Part shown: piece by piece, positions 47,869-59,599 of the stretch
Position numbering within the stretch: the stretch's first letter is position 1
Layout of the letters: every line of letters begins with the position of its first letter
From: Caballeronia sp. LZ062
Lineage (GTDB): Bacteria > Pseudomonadota > Gammaproteobacteria > Burkholderiales > Burkholderiaceae
Direction of reading: 5' to 3'
Length of the DNA: 64,000 bases
Assembly: GCF_031450785.1 (NCBI RefSeq)
Contig: NZ_JARTWB010000002.1
Coordinates: forward strand, 1,612,001 to 1,676,000
Made by a program: the position numbers and the translations under genes
The notes under the pieces: model-generated
What the model was told of the DNA's origin: nothing
Databases searched by the model: none
Seen by the model: only the letters and a program-made list of their open reading frames with translations

Positions 47869-48759
47869 ATGTCCGCCCGCACCGTGCGCTTCAGTCAGGT
47901 CGATGTTTTCACGTCCGTCGCGTTCGAAGGCAATCCGCTCGCGGTGATCTTCGACGCCGACGATCTTTCCACCGAGCGCATGCAGGCCATCGCGCGCTGG
48001 ACGAATCTCTCGGAGACCGCGTTCCTCTTGCGGCCGACCGATCCGCGCGCCGACTATCGCGTGCGCATCTTCACCACGGCGACCGAGCTTCCGTTCGCCG
48101 GCCACCCGACGCTCGGCACGGCGCACGCGCTGCGGGCGAGCGGCTACGTGCCGAAAGAACCGGGGACGCTCGTGCAGGAATGCGGCGTGGGGCTCGTGAC
48201 GCTGCGCCAGCGCGATGACGAACGCTGGGCATTCGCCGCGCCGCCCGCGCGCATCGTCCCGCTCGACGATGCGCAGCGCGACCGTCTCGCCGCCGCGCTC
48301 GCGCCTGTGGAGATCGATTTCAGCGCCCCGCCGTGCGCCGTGGACAACGGTGCGCCGTGGCTGATCGTACGTTTGCGCGATGCAGCGCAGTGCCTCGCGA
48401 TGGCGCTTCTCGGCGGAGCGCGGCAGGCGCTGACGGCGCTCGTCGGCGAAGTCGGCACCCACGGACTGGTGGTGTACGGTCCGCACGAAAACGGCGTGCC
48501 GGCGACGTTCGAATTGCGCGCGCTGCTGCTCGGCGCGGAGAACGTCGAAGATCCGGTGACGGGCAGTGCGAACGCGGCGCTCGCCGCCTTGCTCACGGCC
48601 CAAGGCAAGCGCCCCGGCGACGCGTACACGGTGCGCCAGGGCACGGCGCTCGATCGCGACGGACGCGTGTTCGTCACCTACGACGACCGCGCCGACGGCT
48701 CACCGGTCTGGATCGGTGGCGACTCCGTGACAGTCATCGACGGCACAATCCGCTTTTGA
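47869..48759 (+). CDS. PhzF-family isomerase-like protein
   Basis: A 296-residue two-domain PhzF-fold protein. It opens FSQVDVFTSVAFEGNPLAVIFDADDLS, holds TELPFAGHPTLGTAHAL in the first half and NVEDPVTGSANAALAALL in the second, with a catalytic glutamate equivalent in LSETAFL. Without phenazine genes it is unlikely to make phenazines; family members isomerise diverse small acids. Start at the ATG before SARTVRF. Sits just behind the RidA terminator. Confidence 0.88.
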   Translation: MSARTVRFSQVDVFTSVAFEGNPLAVIFDADDLSTERMQAIARWTNLSETAFLLRPTDPRADYRVRIFTTATELPFAGHPTLGTAHALRASGYVPKEPGTLVQECGVGLVTLRQRDDERWAFAAPPARIVPLDDAQRDRLAAALAPVEIDFSAPPCAVDNGAPWLIVRLRDAAQCLAMALLGGARQALTALVGEVGTHGLVVYGPHENGVPATFELRALLLGAENVEDPVTGSANAALAALLTAQGKRPGDAYTVRQGTALDRDGRVFVTYDDRADGSPVWIGGDSVTVIDGTIRF

Positions 48760-49017
48760 AACAATGACCTGCGCGCGGCTAGCCGTAAACCCCGAGCGGC
48801 CATGCTTTCGCTTTCTTAATCGCCGCGTCTTCAGTACTATCCGAACAAACGGGAACGGAACAAAGGCGCGGCATCCGTTCCCGCACCCTGCGGCGTCGCG
48901 CGGCACGGTTTGCATCTCGCTCGCCCGCCAGCTTCGTCACCGCGCAAACGGTTGCCCCAGACGGCCAACGCTCGACTAGCGGTATATTGAACGCCCTTTG
49001 GCCGAACCTCTCGACAC
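48760..49017. other. Intergenic region before the diguanylate cyclase gene, no gene seen
   Basis: About 258 bp. TATATT at 48983-48988 might be a -10; no matching -35. No hairpin of note. Confidence 0.3.
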
Positions 49018-49095
49018 ATGCATCGCCACTTCCACCACGCGCGCTTCTTTAGCTGGCACGCGCTTCGCGGCATCGCCGCGCTGGGCGCTCCATGA
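49018..49095 (+). CDS. Possible 25-residue upstream leader peptide
   Basis: A short frame MHRHFHHARFFSWHALRGIA then ALGAP and TGA. The stop overlaps the next gene's ATG (ATGA). It is rich in histidine and aromatic residues. No clear ribosome-binding site precedes it. If translated it would couple translation of the GGDEF-EAL gene. Seen only as an open frame; its reality is uncertain. Confidence 0.3.
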   Translation: MHRHFHHARFFSWHALRGIAALGAP

Positions 49096-51521
49096 AGCGT
49101 GCGCGCTCCCACGCGGCGGGCGATTCGCGCCTTAACGCGCCGTCAGCGCGGCGTCGGCGCGCGCTGCTGGCGATTCCGGTGCTGGGCAGCCTGCTGCTCG
49201 TGCTGCTGTGGGCGGTGATTTACGCGCGGCTTTCGGTGGAACACGAAGCGACCACCCATGAATCGATGGCCTCTGCCGCGATTCTCTCTTCCGCGCTGGA
49301 ACAGCACACGATCAAGGCGATTCATCAGGTCGATCAGATCACGCGCTTCGTCAAATACGAGTACGAGAAAGCGCCCGAGCATTTCAATCTGATCGCGACG
49401 GTCGAAAAAGGCGTGGTGCAGAGCGACACGCTCGTTCAGGTTTCGCTGATCGACGCAGACGGCATCCTGATCGCCAATACGTCGGACCCGCGTCCGAAGC
49501 CGATCGACCTGTCGGACCGCGAGCACTTCAAAGTGCACCTGCGTTCCAACGACGATCTGCTCTATATCAGCCGCCCGGTGCGCGGACGCGTCTCGAACCT
49601 GTGGACGTTGCAGATCACGCGACGGCTCAATCATCCGGACGGCTCGTTCGCGGGCGTGGTGGTCGTCTCGGAAGACCCGGCCTACTTCACGAGCGACTTC
49701 AATAACGTCGCGTCCATCGGGCGCGAAGGCGTCATCGCCGTGGTGTCGGACAACGGCTCGGTGCTTGCGCGCAGCACGGGCATCGCGCTCGCGGAGAACC
49801 CGGCCGGCAACGCGGGGCCGGCGCTCGGCGCACCCAAACCGTCCGTGCCCGCGCGTCCAGCCTTCAGCGCGAGCGGCGTCTATCCGACGTCCGAGCACGC
49901 GTCGGGCATCTATGTCGACCCCATCGACCGCGTGAAGCGCATCGTCTCGTACCGCCATATCGACGGTTATCCGCTCGGCGTGCTCGTCGGTCTCTCGGAG
50001 CGCGAGGAGTTCACCGACTACGACCACACGCGCAACGTCTATCAGCTGATGGCGGGCTTCATTTCGTTCGCGATGCTCGGCTTCTTCGCGGTCGCAACGG
50101 GGCTGATCGGCAAGCTGCTCGGACGCGAGCGCGAGATGACGCATCTGGTCGAATACGACCTGCTCACCGGCTTGCGTAACCGCTATTCGACGCTGCGCGC
50201 ACTGCGGGCCGACGTCGCGCAGACGGACAACATCGGGCGGCTCGCGCTCCTCTTCATCGATCTCGACAACTTCAAGACGGTGAACGACACGCTCGGCCAC
50301 AACGCGGGCGATATCGTGCTGCAAATGACTGCGTCGCGGCTCGCGGAAACGGTGGGCCATAGCGGGACGCTCGCGCGCATCGGCGGCGACGAGTTCGTCG
50401 TGATCGTCAAGGGCGAGGACGTGGAGAAGCGCGCGGTCACGCTCGCCAACGACATCGTGACCATGTTCGCCACGCCCTTCGACGTGCGCGGCAGCGCGTT
50501 CGTGCTGCACGCGAGCATCGGCATTGCGCTGTATTCGGTGTCGAACGAAAGCGAAATCGACTTGCTGAAGAAGGCCGATCTCGCGATGTACAGCGCCAAG
50601 GACGCAGGCAAGAACTGCTACCAGTTCTATTCGCCGCAGTTGTCGCACCGCGCGGACCATCTGATGAAGTGGGAGCAGCAGCTACGCATCGCGCTGACCG
50701 AGCGGCAGCTCTTTCTCGTGTACCAGCCGAAGATCGATCTGGCGCGCCGCTGCATCACCGGGTTCGAGGCGCTCGTGCGATGGAATCATCCGCAGCATGG
50801 GCTCATTCCCGCCAACGAGTTCATTCCGGTGGCGGAATCGACGGGCCTGATCGTCGCGGTCGGCGACTTCGTGATTCATACCGCCTGCGCGCAGCTCGCG
50901 CAGTGGCAGCGCGACGGCTACACGGGTCTGTCGCTCGCGGTCAATATCTCGGCCGTGCAGTTCTGGCGCGGCGACTTGCTGGAGACCGTCGCGCGCGCGA
51001 TCGAATCGTCCGGTATTCCGCCCGCCAAGCTCGAACTCGAAATCACCGAGACCGTGATGGTCGAATATCCGGAACTCGTGCAGGAGAAAATCGTGGCGCT
51101 CAAGCGCCTGGGCGTGCGCATCGCGCTCGATGACTTCGGCACCGGCTATTCGTCGCTTTCGTATCTGAACCGCTTTTCGGTGGATACGCTCAAGGTGGAC
51201 CGCTCGTTCATTCAGGCGATTCCCGAAGACCGCAGCGTCTGCGTGATGGTCTCCGCGATCATCAACCTCGCGCGCTCGCTCGGGCTGACCGTGGTGGTCG
51301 AAGGCACGGAGCGCGAGGAACAGATCGCCTGGCTCGCGGCGCTCGGTCCGGTGGAAGCGCAAGGCTTCCTGTTCTCGCGGCCCGTTCCCGCCGATGGCGT
51401 GCAGGCTCTTCTGGACCGCTTCGGCGTATGCGGCTGGGCGGTAACACGCGGCGCGCCCGGGGTCGGCGCGCTGGGTCACGAGCCGTCGAACACCGCGCTG
51501 AGCGACGAACGCGGCAGTTGA
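49092..51521 (+). CDS. Membrane sensor GGDEF-EAL protein (cyclic di-GMP metabolism)
   Basis: An 809-residue bifunctional cyclic di-GMP protein. A transmembrane helix lies at about 24-44, a periplasmic CACHE/PDC-like sensor at about 50-320 (LLYISRPVRGRVSNLWTLQITRRL and DPIDRVKRIVSYRHI), and a second membrane helix at about 322-345. The GGDEF domain has the intact signature GGDEF at 431-435, and the EAL domain has E559-A-L plus DDFGTGYSSL and the EGTERE segment. Both active sites look intact, so it may make and degrade the messenger depending on signal. A short upstream frame overlaps the ATG. Confidence 0.92.
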   Translation: MKRARSHAAGDSRLNAPSARRRRALLAIPVLGSLLLVLLWAVIYARLSVEHEATTHESMASAAILSSALEQHTIKAIHQVDQITRFVKYEYEKAPEHFNLIATVEKGVVQSDTLVQVSLIDADGILIANTSDPRPKPIDLSDREHFKVHLRSNDDLLYISRPVRGRVSNLWTLQITRRLNHPDGSFAGVVVVSEDPAYFTSDFNNVASIGREGVIAVVSDNGSVLARSTGIALAENPAGNAGPALGAPKPSVPARPAFSASGVYPTSEHASGIYVDPIDRVKRIVSYRHIDGYPLGVLVGLSEREEFTDYDHTRNVYQLMAGFISFAMLGFFAVATGLIGKLLGREREMTHLVEYDLLTGLRNRYSTLRALRADVAQTDNIGRLALLFIDLDNFKTVNDTLGHNAGDIVLQMTASRLAETVGHSGTLARIGGDEFVVIVKGEDVEKRAVTLANDIVTMFATPFDVRGSAFVLHASIGIALYSVSNESEIDLLKKADLAMYSAKDAGKNCYQFYSPQLSHRADHLMKWEQQLRIALTERQLFLVYQPKIDLARRCITGFEALVRWNHPQHGLIPANEFIPVAESTGLIVAVGDFVIHTACAQLAQWQRDGYTGLSLAVNISAVQFWRGDLLETVARAIESSGIPPAKLELEITETVMVEYPELVQEKIVALKRLGVRIALDDFGTGYSSLSYLNRFSVDTLKVDRSFIQAIPEDRSVCVMVSAIINLARSLGLTVVVEGTEREEQIAWLAALGPVEAQGFLFSRPVPADGVQALLDRFGVCGWAVTRGAPGVGALGHEPSNTALSDERGS

Positions 51522-51547
51522 TTCGTTGCCGGGCTTGGATGCCGCGC

Positions 51548-52006
51548 TCAGATGCCGCGCGACAGCACGGCGGTGCCGATCGTCACGATGCCCAGCACGA
51601 GATTGACGACGACGAGCCTTCGGACCGTGCCGACCGCCCGCGCGCCATCCGGCCAGTTCTGCGCCTGCACCGCACGGCGGATGCGCGGGAACACGGCAAA
51701 GCGAATATGCCCGAAGATCAGCATCATCACGATGCCCAAGCCGGCCATTGCGTGAAGCGGCCAAGCGGCGTGCGCGCCGCCGTATTGCGTGAGCAGGAAG
51801 CCGCCCGTCAGCAGAATCACGAGCACGGCGCCCGCGACCCAGTTGAAGAAGCGCGCGAACACGGCTTCCCACAGCGGCAGGCGCAATTGCGGCGCGAGGT
51901 CGCCGAGCGCGGGGCGCAGGCAGAAATGCGCGAACACCATTCCGCCTATCCACACGGCCACGCCGAGCAAGTGAAGGAAGAGCGCGGCTTCGATGGCTTT
52001 CGTCAT
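51548..52006 (-). CDS. CopD-family membrane protein
   Basis: A 152-residue inner-membrane protein with four hydrophobic helices. EAALFLHLLGVAVWIGGMVFAHFCLRPAL contains the conserved H-x-W-x-G pattern of CopD-like proteins, which are copper uptake or haem-containing candidates; histidines in the first and third helices (LHAMAGL) support that. The function is not known and no copper genes adjoin it. It lies in a gap between the GGDEF-EAL gene and parC, reading toward the former. Confidence 0.75.
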   Translation of the reverse strand: MTKAIEAALFLHLLGVAVWIGGMVFAHFCLRPALGDLAPQLRLPLWEAVFARFFNWVAGAVLVILLTGGFLLTQYGGAHAAWPLHAMAGLGIVMMLIFGHIRFAVFPRIRRAVQAQNWPDGARAVGTVRRLVVVNLVLGIVTIGTAVLSRGI

Positions 52007-52088
52007 GGGTGTCGGGGGCAGAAGGCAAGTGAAATTGGCCGTTCGACTGAAGCGCGGCGCGTCAGTTCCGGAACGTCGGGCGTGAAGC

Positions 52089-52130
52089 CAAAAAGAAAAC
52101 GCCTCGCTGTGGGATAGCAGCGAGGCGCTT
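52089..52130 (-). terminator. Terminator downstream of parC
   Basis: Minus strand: GCCTCGCTG pairs with CAGCGAGGC (52101-52109, 52118-52126) and is followed by GTTTTCTTTTT. It lies 21 bp after the parC stop. Confidence 0.88.
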
Positions 52131-52150
52131 GTCTACGCTCTGACGCGAAG

Positions 52151-54472
52151 TCAGCCTTCGAACACCGGCCGCATTTCGCTGACCTTCAGCGAGGTATCCG
52201 GCGTGCGGCCTTTCCTTGCCCGCTTGCCGAGATGCGCTTGCAGTTGCGCGCCCGAGAGCTTCTCGTCGCGAATCTTGCCGCCGCGTCCCGCGCCGGTCAG
52301 CACGACGCCGCGCGCGTCGATGGCGAGCGCCTGACGCAGCGTTTCGTTGGGATCGAGCGTCATCAGCGTGACGCCGCGTCCGCCGCCCGAGAGCGTCTTC
52401 ATCTCGTCCATGCCGAAGACGAGCAGGCGGCCCGTATTCGACAGACACGCGACGTAGAGCGCCCCCGGCAACACCGGCATCGGCGCGAGCGGCGCCGCGC
52501 CTTCGTCGATGGTCATGAACGACTTGCCCGCCTTGTTGCGGCTCACCATGTCGCCCAGCTTCGCGATGAAGCCGAAGCCGTTGCTCGACGCGAGCAGCAA
52601 CGGCTGCTCCGCCGACGCCGCGAAGTAATGCAGCAGATGCGTGCCCGATTCCAGTTCGATCAGCGACGTGACCGGCACGCCGTCGCCGCGCCCGCCCGGC
52701 AGCGCGGCCACCGCCACCGAGTACACGCGGCCGTTGCTGCCCCACGCGATGAGCGTGTCCGGCGTGCGCGCCTGGAACACGGCGTACAGCGAGTCGCCGG
52801 CCTTGAACGTGAAGCCGGCCGGATCGAGCCCGTGGCCCTTCAGCGCGCGCACCCAGCCCTTCTGCGAGACGACGACCGTCACCGGCTCGTCGACGACGCG
52901 CACTTCGAACGTCGCGCGCTTTTCCTGCTGAATCAGCGTGCGGCGGTCGTCGCCATACTGCTTCGCGTCCGCTTCGATTTCCTTGATGAGCAGGCGCTTC
53001 ATCGCGGCGTCGCTGTTCAGCAGTTCTTCGAGCTTTTTCTTCTCGTCGCGCAAGTCGGAGAGTTCCTGCTCGATCTTGATCGCTTCGAGCCGCGCGAGTT
53101 GCCGGAGACGAATCTCGAGAATGTCCTCGGCCTGACGGTCGGAAAGCTTGAAGCGCGCGATCAGCGCCTGCTTCGGCTCCTCCGCCTCGCGGATGATGCG
53201 AATGACTTCGTCGATATTCAGGAAGACGATCATCCGCCCTTCGAGAATATGGATGCGGTCGTTCACCTTGCCCAGGCGATGCTGCGTGCGGCGCGTGACG
53301 GTGACGAACCGGAAGCCGACCCACTCGTGCAGGATTTCGACGATGCCCTTCTGCCTCGGCCGGCCGTCCGCGCCGATCATCACGAGGTTGATCGCGGCGT
53401 TCGATTCGAGGCTCGTATGCGCGAGCAGCGTGTTGACGAACTCCGTCTGGTCGATGCGGCTCGACTTCGGCTCGAACACGAGGCGCACGGGCGCGTCCTT
53501 GCCGGACTCGTCGCGCACGGTGTCGAGCAGCGCCAGCAGCGTTTGCTTGGTCTGCAACTGATCCGGCGTCAGCGTCTTCTTGCCGAGCTTGATCTTCGGG
53601 TTCGTGAGCTCCTCGATCTCTTCGAGCACCTTCTGGCCCGACGTGTTCGGCGGCAATTCGTTGATGACGAGCTGCCACTGGCCGCGCGCGAGGTCTTCGA
53701 TCTTCCAGCGCGCGCGCACCTTCAGACTGCCGCGCCCGGTTTCGTACGCCGCCGAGATTTCCGCTTGCGACGAGATAATCTGTCCGCCGCCCGGAAAGTC
53801 TGGCCCGTTCAGCTTTTCCATCACGCCCGCGTGATCGAGCTTCGGATCGCGAATCATCGCGACGGCGGCTTGCGCGACTTCGCGCAGATTGTGCGACGGC
53901 ACTTCCGTTGCGAGTCCGACCGCGATGCCCGATGCGCCGTTCAGCAGCAAGAACGGCAGCCGCGCGGGCAAGAGCTTCGGCTCTTCGAACGAGCCGTCGT
54001 AGTTCGGCATGAAGTCGACCGTGCCCTGGTCGATTTCATCGAGCAGCAAGCGCGCGATCGGCGTGAGGCGCGCTTCGGTGTACCGCATGGCCGCGGCGCC
54101 GTCGCCGTCGCGCGAGCCGAAATTGCCCTGACCGTCGATGAGCGGATAGCGCATCGAAAAGTCCTGCGCGAGACGAACGAGCGCGTCGTACGCGGACTGG
54201 TCGCCGTGCGGGTGATACTTGCCGAGCACGTCGCCCACGACGCGCGCCGACTTCACGGGCTTCGCGGTGCTCGCGAGACCCATCTCGTTCATCGCGTAGA
54301 GAATTCGGCGCTGCACGGGCTTTTGCCCGTCCGATACGTCGGGCAGCGCGCGGCCCTTGACCACGCTTACCGCGTAGTCGAGATACGCGCGTTCGGCGTA
54401 ATCGCCGAGCGTCAGGTGTTCTCCGTCGGGCGCCGCTTGCTGTTCGGCGAAAAGATCGTCAGTGATTCCCAT
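52151..54472 (-). CDS. parC: DNA topoisomerase IV subunit A
   Basis: A 773-residue type IIA topoisomerase subunit that unlinks daughter chromosomes. The catalytic tyrosine is Y131 ([10 protein letters not shown]). The quinolone-resistance region reads [18 protein letters not shown], with Gln92 where E. coli has Ser80 and Asp96 where it has Glu84. The C-terminal part carries the beta-pinwheel repeats ([32 protein letters not shown]). It is 33 bp downstream of parE on the same strand, and the pair likely forms an operon. Confidence 0.97.
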   Translation of the reverse strand: MGITDDLFAEQQAAPDGEHLTLGDYAERAYLDYAVSVVKGRALPDVSDGQKPVQRRILYAMNEMGLASTAKPVKSARVVGDVLGKYHPHGDQSAYDALVRLAQDFSMRYPLIDGQGNFGSRDGDGAAAMRYTEARLTPIARLLLDEIDQGTVDFMPNYDGSFEEPKLLPARLPFLLLNGASGIAVGLATEVPSHNLREVAQAAVAMIRDPKLDHAGVMEKLNGPDFPGGGQIISSQAEISAAYETGRGSLKVRARWKIEDLARGQWQLVINELPPNTSGQKVLEEIEELTNPKIKLGKKTLTPDQLQTKQTLLALLDTVRDESGKDAPVRLVFEPKSSRIDQTEFVNTLLAHTSLESNAAINLVMIGADGRPRQKGIVEILHEWVGFRFVTVTRRTQHRLGKVNDRIHILEGRMIVFLNIDEVIRIIREAEEPKQALIARFKLSDRQAEDILEIRLRQLARLEAIKIEQELSDLRDEKKKLEELLNSDAAMKRLLIKEIEADAKQYGDDRRTLIQQEKRATFEVRVVDEPVTVVVSQKGWVRALKGHGLDPAGFTFKAGDSLYAVFQARTPDTLIAWGSNGRVYSVAVAALPGGRGDGVPVTSLIELESGTHLLHYFAASAEQPLLLASSNGFGFIAKLGDMVSRNKAGKSFMTIDEGAAPLAPMPVLPGALYVACLSNTGRLLVFGMDEMKTLSGGGRGVTLMTLDPNETLRQALAIDARGVVLTGAGRGGKIRDEKLSGAQLQAHLGKRARKGRTPDTSLKVSEMRPVFEG

Positions 54473-54505
54473 CGAATATCCGTTATGCGTTTTCCGAAGC
54501 CGGCA

Positions 54506-56557
54506 TCAGATGTCCGCTTCCACTTCGTTGCCCTTCTCTTCGAGCCAGCTTCGGCGCGACGCCGCTTCGCCCTTGCCCATCAGCATGGTCATGCGCGAGA
54601 CGGTGAGATCGAAGCCGAGATCGCCCAGACGAACCGGCAAGAGACGCCGCGTGTCGGGGTTCATCGTCGTGTCCCAGAGCTGTTCGGCGCTCATTTCGCC
54701 GAGACCCTTGAAGCGGCTGATGCTCCATTGCGTTTCGCGCACGCCGTCCTTGCGCAGCTTGTCGAGAATCGCTTCGAGTTCGCCTTCGTCGAGCGCGTAG
54801 AGCTTCTGTGCGGGCTTCTTGCCGCGCGCGGGCGCATCGACGCGAAAGAGCGGCGGACGCGCGACGCACACGTGACCGCGTTCGATCAACTGCGGGAAAT
54901 GCTTGAAGAAGAGCGTGAGCAGCAGCACCTGAATGTGCGCGCCGTCCACGTCCGCGTCCGACAGAATGCAGATCTTGCCGTAGCGCAGATTAGAGAGATC
55001 GATCTGATCGTCGGGACCGTGCGGATCGACGCCGATCGCCACCGCGATGTCATGCACTTCGTTGTTCGCGAAGAGCCGGTCGCGTTCGGTTTCCCACGTG
55101 TTCAGCACCTTGCCGCGCAACGGCAGAATGGCCTGGAACTCCTTGTCACGGCCCATTTTCGCGGAGCCGCCCGCCGAATCGCCCTCGACGAGAAAGAGCT
55201 CGTTGCGCGTGATATCGGTCGATTCGCAGTCTGTGAGCTTGCCCGGCAGCACGGCCACGCCCGAGCTCTTGCGCTTTTCGACCTTCTGCCCGGCGCGCGT
55301 GCGCGCCTGCGCCTGGCGAATCACGAGTTCGGCGAGCTTCCTGCCGTATTCGACGTGCTGATTGAGCCACAACTCCAGCGCCGGCCGCGAGAACGACGAC
55401 ACGAGCTTCACGGCGTCGCGGCTATTGAGACGCTCCTTGATTTGCCCCTGGAATTGCGGGTCAAGCACCTTCGCGGACAACACGAACGACACGCGCGCGA
55501 ACACGTCTTCCGCCAGCAGCTTCACGCCCTTCGGCTGCAGGTTGTGAATCTCCACGAAGTTCTTGACCGCCTGAAAGAGCCCGTCGCGCAAGCCGGATTC
55601 ATGCGTGCCGCCAGCGGGCGTCGGAATCAGGTTCACGTACGATTCGCGCAGCAGCGGCCCTTCCTCACTCCACGCGACGACCCACGACGCGCCCTCGCCT
55701 TCCGCGAAGGTGTCCTCCGTCGTGCGCGCGTTGTCCGCGAAACGCTCGCCTTCGAAAAGCGGAATCAGCAGTTCGCTGCCGCCCATGCCTTCCAGCAGAT
55801 AACCGCGCAGACCGTCTTCGTACTTCCACGTCTGACGCTCGCCCGTCTTTTCGATGACAAGCACCACTTCGACGCCCGGCAGCAGCACGGCCTTCGAGCG
55901 CAGCAGGCGCTGCAGTTCGCCAAGCGGCAGATTGGGGGAATCGAAATACTTCGCGTTCGGCCAGGCGCGTACGCGCGTGCCGCTCTTCTTCTCGCCGCGT
56001 TCCGGCGAGCGAGTCGTGAGCGGCTCGATGACGTCGCCATTGGCAAACGCCAGATGCGCGACCTTGTTGTCGCGCCAGACGGTGACTTCGAGGCGCGTGG
56101 CGAGCGCGTTCGTCACCGAGACTCCGACGCCGTGCAGGCCGCCCGAGAACGTGTACGCGCCGCCCGCGGCCTTGTCGAACTTGCCGCCCGCGTGCAGCCG
56201 CGTGAACACGATCTCGACGACCGGCACGCCTTCCTCGGGATGCAGGCCGAACGGAATGCCGCGGCCGTCGTCTTCAACCGAGACGGAGTTGTCCGCGTGC
56301 ACCGTCACGGTGATCTGCTTGCCGTAGCCGCCGAGGGCTTCGTCCGACGCGTTGTCGATGACTTCCTGCACGATATGCAGCGGATTCTCGGTGCGCGTGT
56401 ACATGCCGGGCCGCTGCTTGACCGGCTCGAGGCCTTTCAGCACCTTGATCGATGCTTCGCTGTAGCCGGCCGCCTTCGCGCTCACGGCGCGCGGCTTCGC
56501 GCGTTCGGCGCGCTGTTCGTTGGCTGCTTCGGCCGCACTGGATTTTTTCGTGGACAT
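54506..56557 (-). CDS. parE: DNA topoisomerase IV subunit B
   Basis: A 683-residue subunit. The GHKL ATPase has NASDEALGGYGKQITV, DDGRGIPFGLHP, and GGLHGVGVSVTNAL. The TOPRIM domain carries EGDSAGGSAKMGRDKEFQAILPLRGKVLNTW and DADVDGAHI. The N-terminal leader of about 35 residues before the ATPase is longer and more basic than in E. coli ParE. The start at 56557 (MSTKKSSAAEAAN) is chosen over an in-frame ATG 69 bases upstream. It is first of the parE-parC pair, with uup next upstream on the same strand, 214 bp away. Confidence 0.97.
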   Translation of the reverse strand: MSTKKSSAAEAANEQRAERAKPRAVSAKAAGYSEASIKVLKGLEPVKQRPGMYTRTENPLHIVQEVIDNASDEALGGYGKQITVTVHADNSVSVEDDGRGIPFGLHPEEGVPVVEIVFTRLHAGGKFDKAAGGAYTFSGGLHGVGVSVTNALATRLEVTVWRDNKVAHLAFANGDVIEPLTTRSPERGEKKSGTRVRAWPNAKYFDSPNLPLGELQRLLRSKAVLLPGVEVVLVIEKTGERQTWKYEDGLRGYLLEGMGGSELLIPLFEGERFADNARTTEDTFAEGEGASWVVAWSEEGPLLRESYVNLIPTPAGGTHESGLRDGLFQAVKNFVEIHNLQPKGVKLLAEDVFARVSFVLSAKVLDPQFQGQIKERLNSRDAVKLVSSFSRPALELWLNQHVEYGRKLAELVIRQAQARTRAGQKVEKRKSSGVAVLPGKLTDCESTDITRNELFLVEGDSAGGSAKMGRDKEFQAILPLRGKVLNTWETERDRLFANNEVHDIAVAIGVDPHGPDDQIDLSNLRYGKICILSDADVDGAHIQVLLLTLFFKHFPQLIERGHVCVARPPLFRVDAPARGKKPAQKLYALDEGELEAILDKLRKDGVRETQWSISRFKGLGEMSAEQLWDTTMNPDTRRLLPVRLGDLGFDLTVSRMTMLMGKGEAASRRSWLEEKGNEVEADI

Positions 56558-56771
56558 AGTTGAACGTTGGTCCGGCTCGCGACCACGCGCGGGAATGGTC
56601 ACCGCACGACGCCGCGATGCCGGCAAATGCTTTATCGAATGCCTTGTCGAATGCTCAAGATTGCCTCACCGGATCAGCCTGACGGAGACTTTGCCCGTCC
56701 GCCGATCCGGCCGCGCTAGGAGAATAGCGGTTTTCGCCCGCCGCGCCCACCTCGACGGCGCCAAACGAAGG

Positions 56772-58706
<1,935 letters not shown>

Positions 58707-58826
58707 GGGGATGAATGCGAACGAAGGCGATACCGAGGAAGCGGTCATTGTACCGATGTTCCCTCGCGCCGAAGGTCGCATCGGCCGAACGGACGAGGCG
58801 CGCGCGGCTGGCGGCGCCCCTTTCGC

Positions 58827-59228
58827 CTACTTGACGTGAACCTTGATCGTCTGCGCCATCTCCGGCCCGTACGAGCGATGCGCGCCGTCGCCCAACTGCA
58901 TCGTCAGCGTGTGGTCGCCGGGCGGCAGTTTCACATCGGCTTCGGTCTGCGCCTTGCCGTAATGCAGCGAGGTGTCGCTCGCCGGGATCACGGTCCCCTT
59001 CGGCAACGGGCCGCTGTCGATCAGCAGATGGTGATGCCCCGTGCCTTCGGTCATCGTGCCGGCGGGCGCGAGCGTCATGCCCTCCATGCCGAATTTCACG
59101 TGAACCGGACTCGTGACGGTGGCCCCGTCCTTCGGTTCGACGAAGTACACGCGCGACTGCGCGTGCGCGGGGCCTGCGATGGCCGCCGCGAGCGTGATCG
59201 CGCCGGCTAGAACGGTCTTGGTCAGCAT
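58827..59228 (-). CDS. DUF4399 exported protein
   Basis: A 133-residue periplasmic protein. The signal peptide LAGAITLAAAIAGPAHAQ is clean. The DUF4399 domain follows: RVYFVEPKDGATVTSPVHVKFGMEGM, then GTGHHHLLIDSGPLPKG with a striking triple histidine, and LPPGDHTLTMQLGDGAHRSYGPEMAQTIKVHVK. The GHHHLLID motif suggests metal binding, perhaps copper, but no function is established. Alone between uup and the divergent rubredoxin gene. Confidence 0.85.
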   Translation of the reverse strand: MLTKTVLAGAITLAAAIAGPAHAQSRVYFVEPKDGATVTSPVHVKFGMEGMTLAPAGTMTEGTGHHHLLIDSGPLPKGTVIPASDTSLHYGKAQTEADVKLPPGDHTLTMQLGDGAHRSYGPEMAQTIKVHVK

Positions 59229-59386
59229 GGTCTTCTCCTTTTTGGTGGAGCGAGCGTCGCTCTGGAAAGCAACGGCGACTCAGCATACACCGGCCTTACG
59301 GCCAATCGCATCGGACGCGCCTTTTTGCGACGGCGCTTCGGGTAAGATGCCGGCTCGCAATTTCCATCTCAACCCTAGAGTCTGTC

Positions 59387-59569
59387 GTGAGCGAAGTCAT
59401 CGAATATAAAAGCTGGGTGTGCCTGATTTGCGGCTGGGTCTATCACGAGCAGGACGGCCTGCCTGCCGAAGGCATCGCGCCGGGCACCCGTTTCGCCGAT
59501 ATTCCCGCTAACTGGCGCTGCCCGGAATGCGACGTCGGCAAGGAAGATTTCGTCGTCGTCGAGTTCTGA
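59387..59569 (+). CDS. Rubredoxin
   Basis: A 60-residue rubredoxin starting at GTG. The two iron-binding pairs are CLICG (C12, C15) and CPEC, in the usual arrangement SWVCLICGWVYHEQDGLPAEGI ... ANWRCPECDVGKEDF. It carries one Fe in FeS4 form and transfers electrons in the cytoplasm. Immediate partners (an alkane hydroxylase or reductase) are not nearby. It converges on a methyltransferase gene with 30 bp between the stops. Confidence 0.95.
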   Translation: MSEVIEYKSWVCLICGWVYHEQDGLPAEGIAPGTRFADIPANWRCPECDVGKEDFVVVEF

Positions 59570-59599
59570 AGCAATACGGCGCGGCATTCTCGGCGTCTT

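Noticed and set aside
52232..56563. 1443-residue open frame on the plus strand across parC and parE
   Set aside because: Antisense shadow; parC and parE on the minus strand have full motifs.
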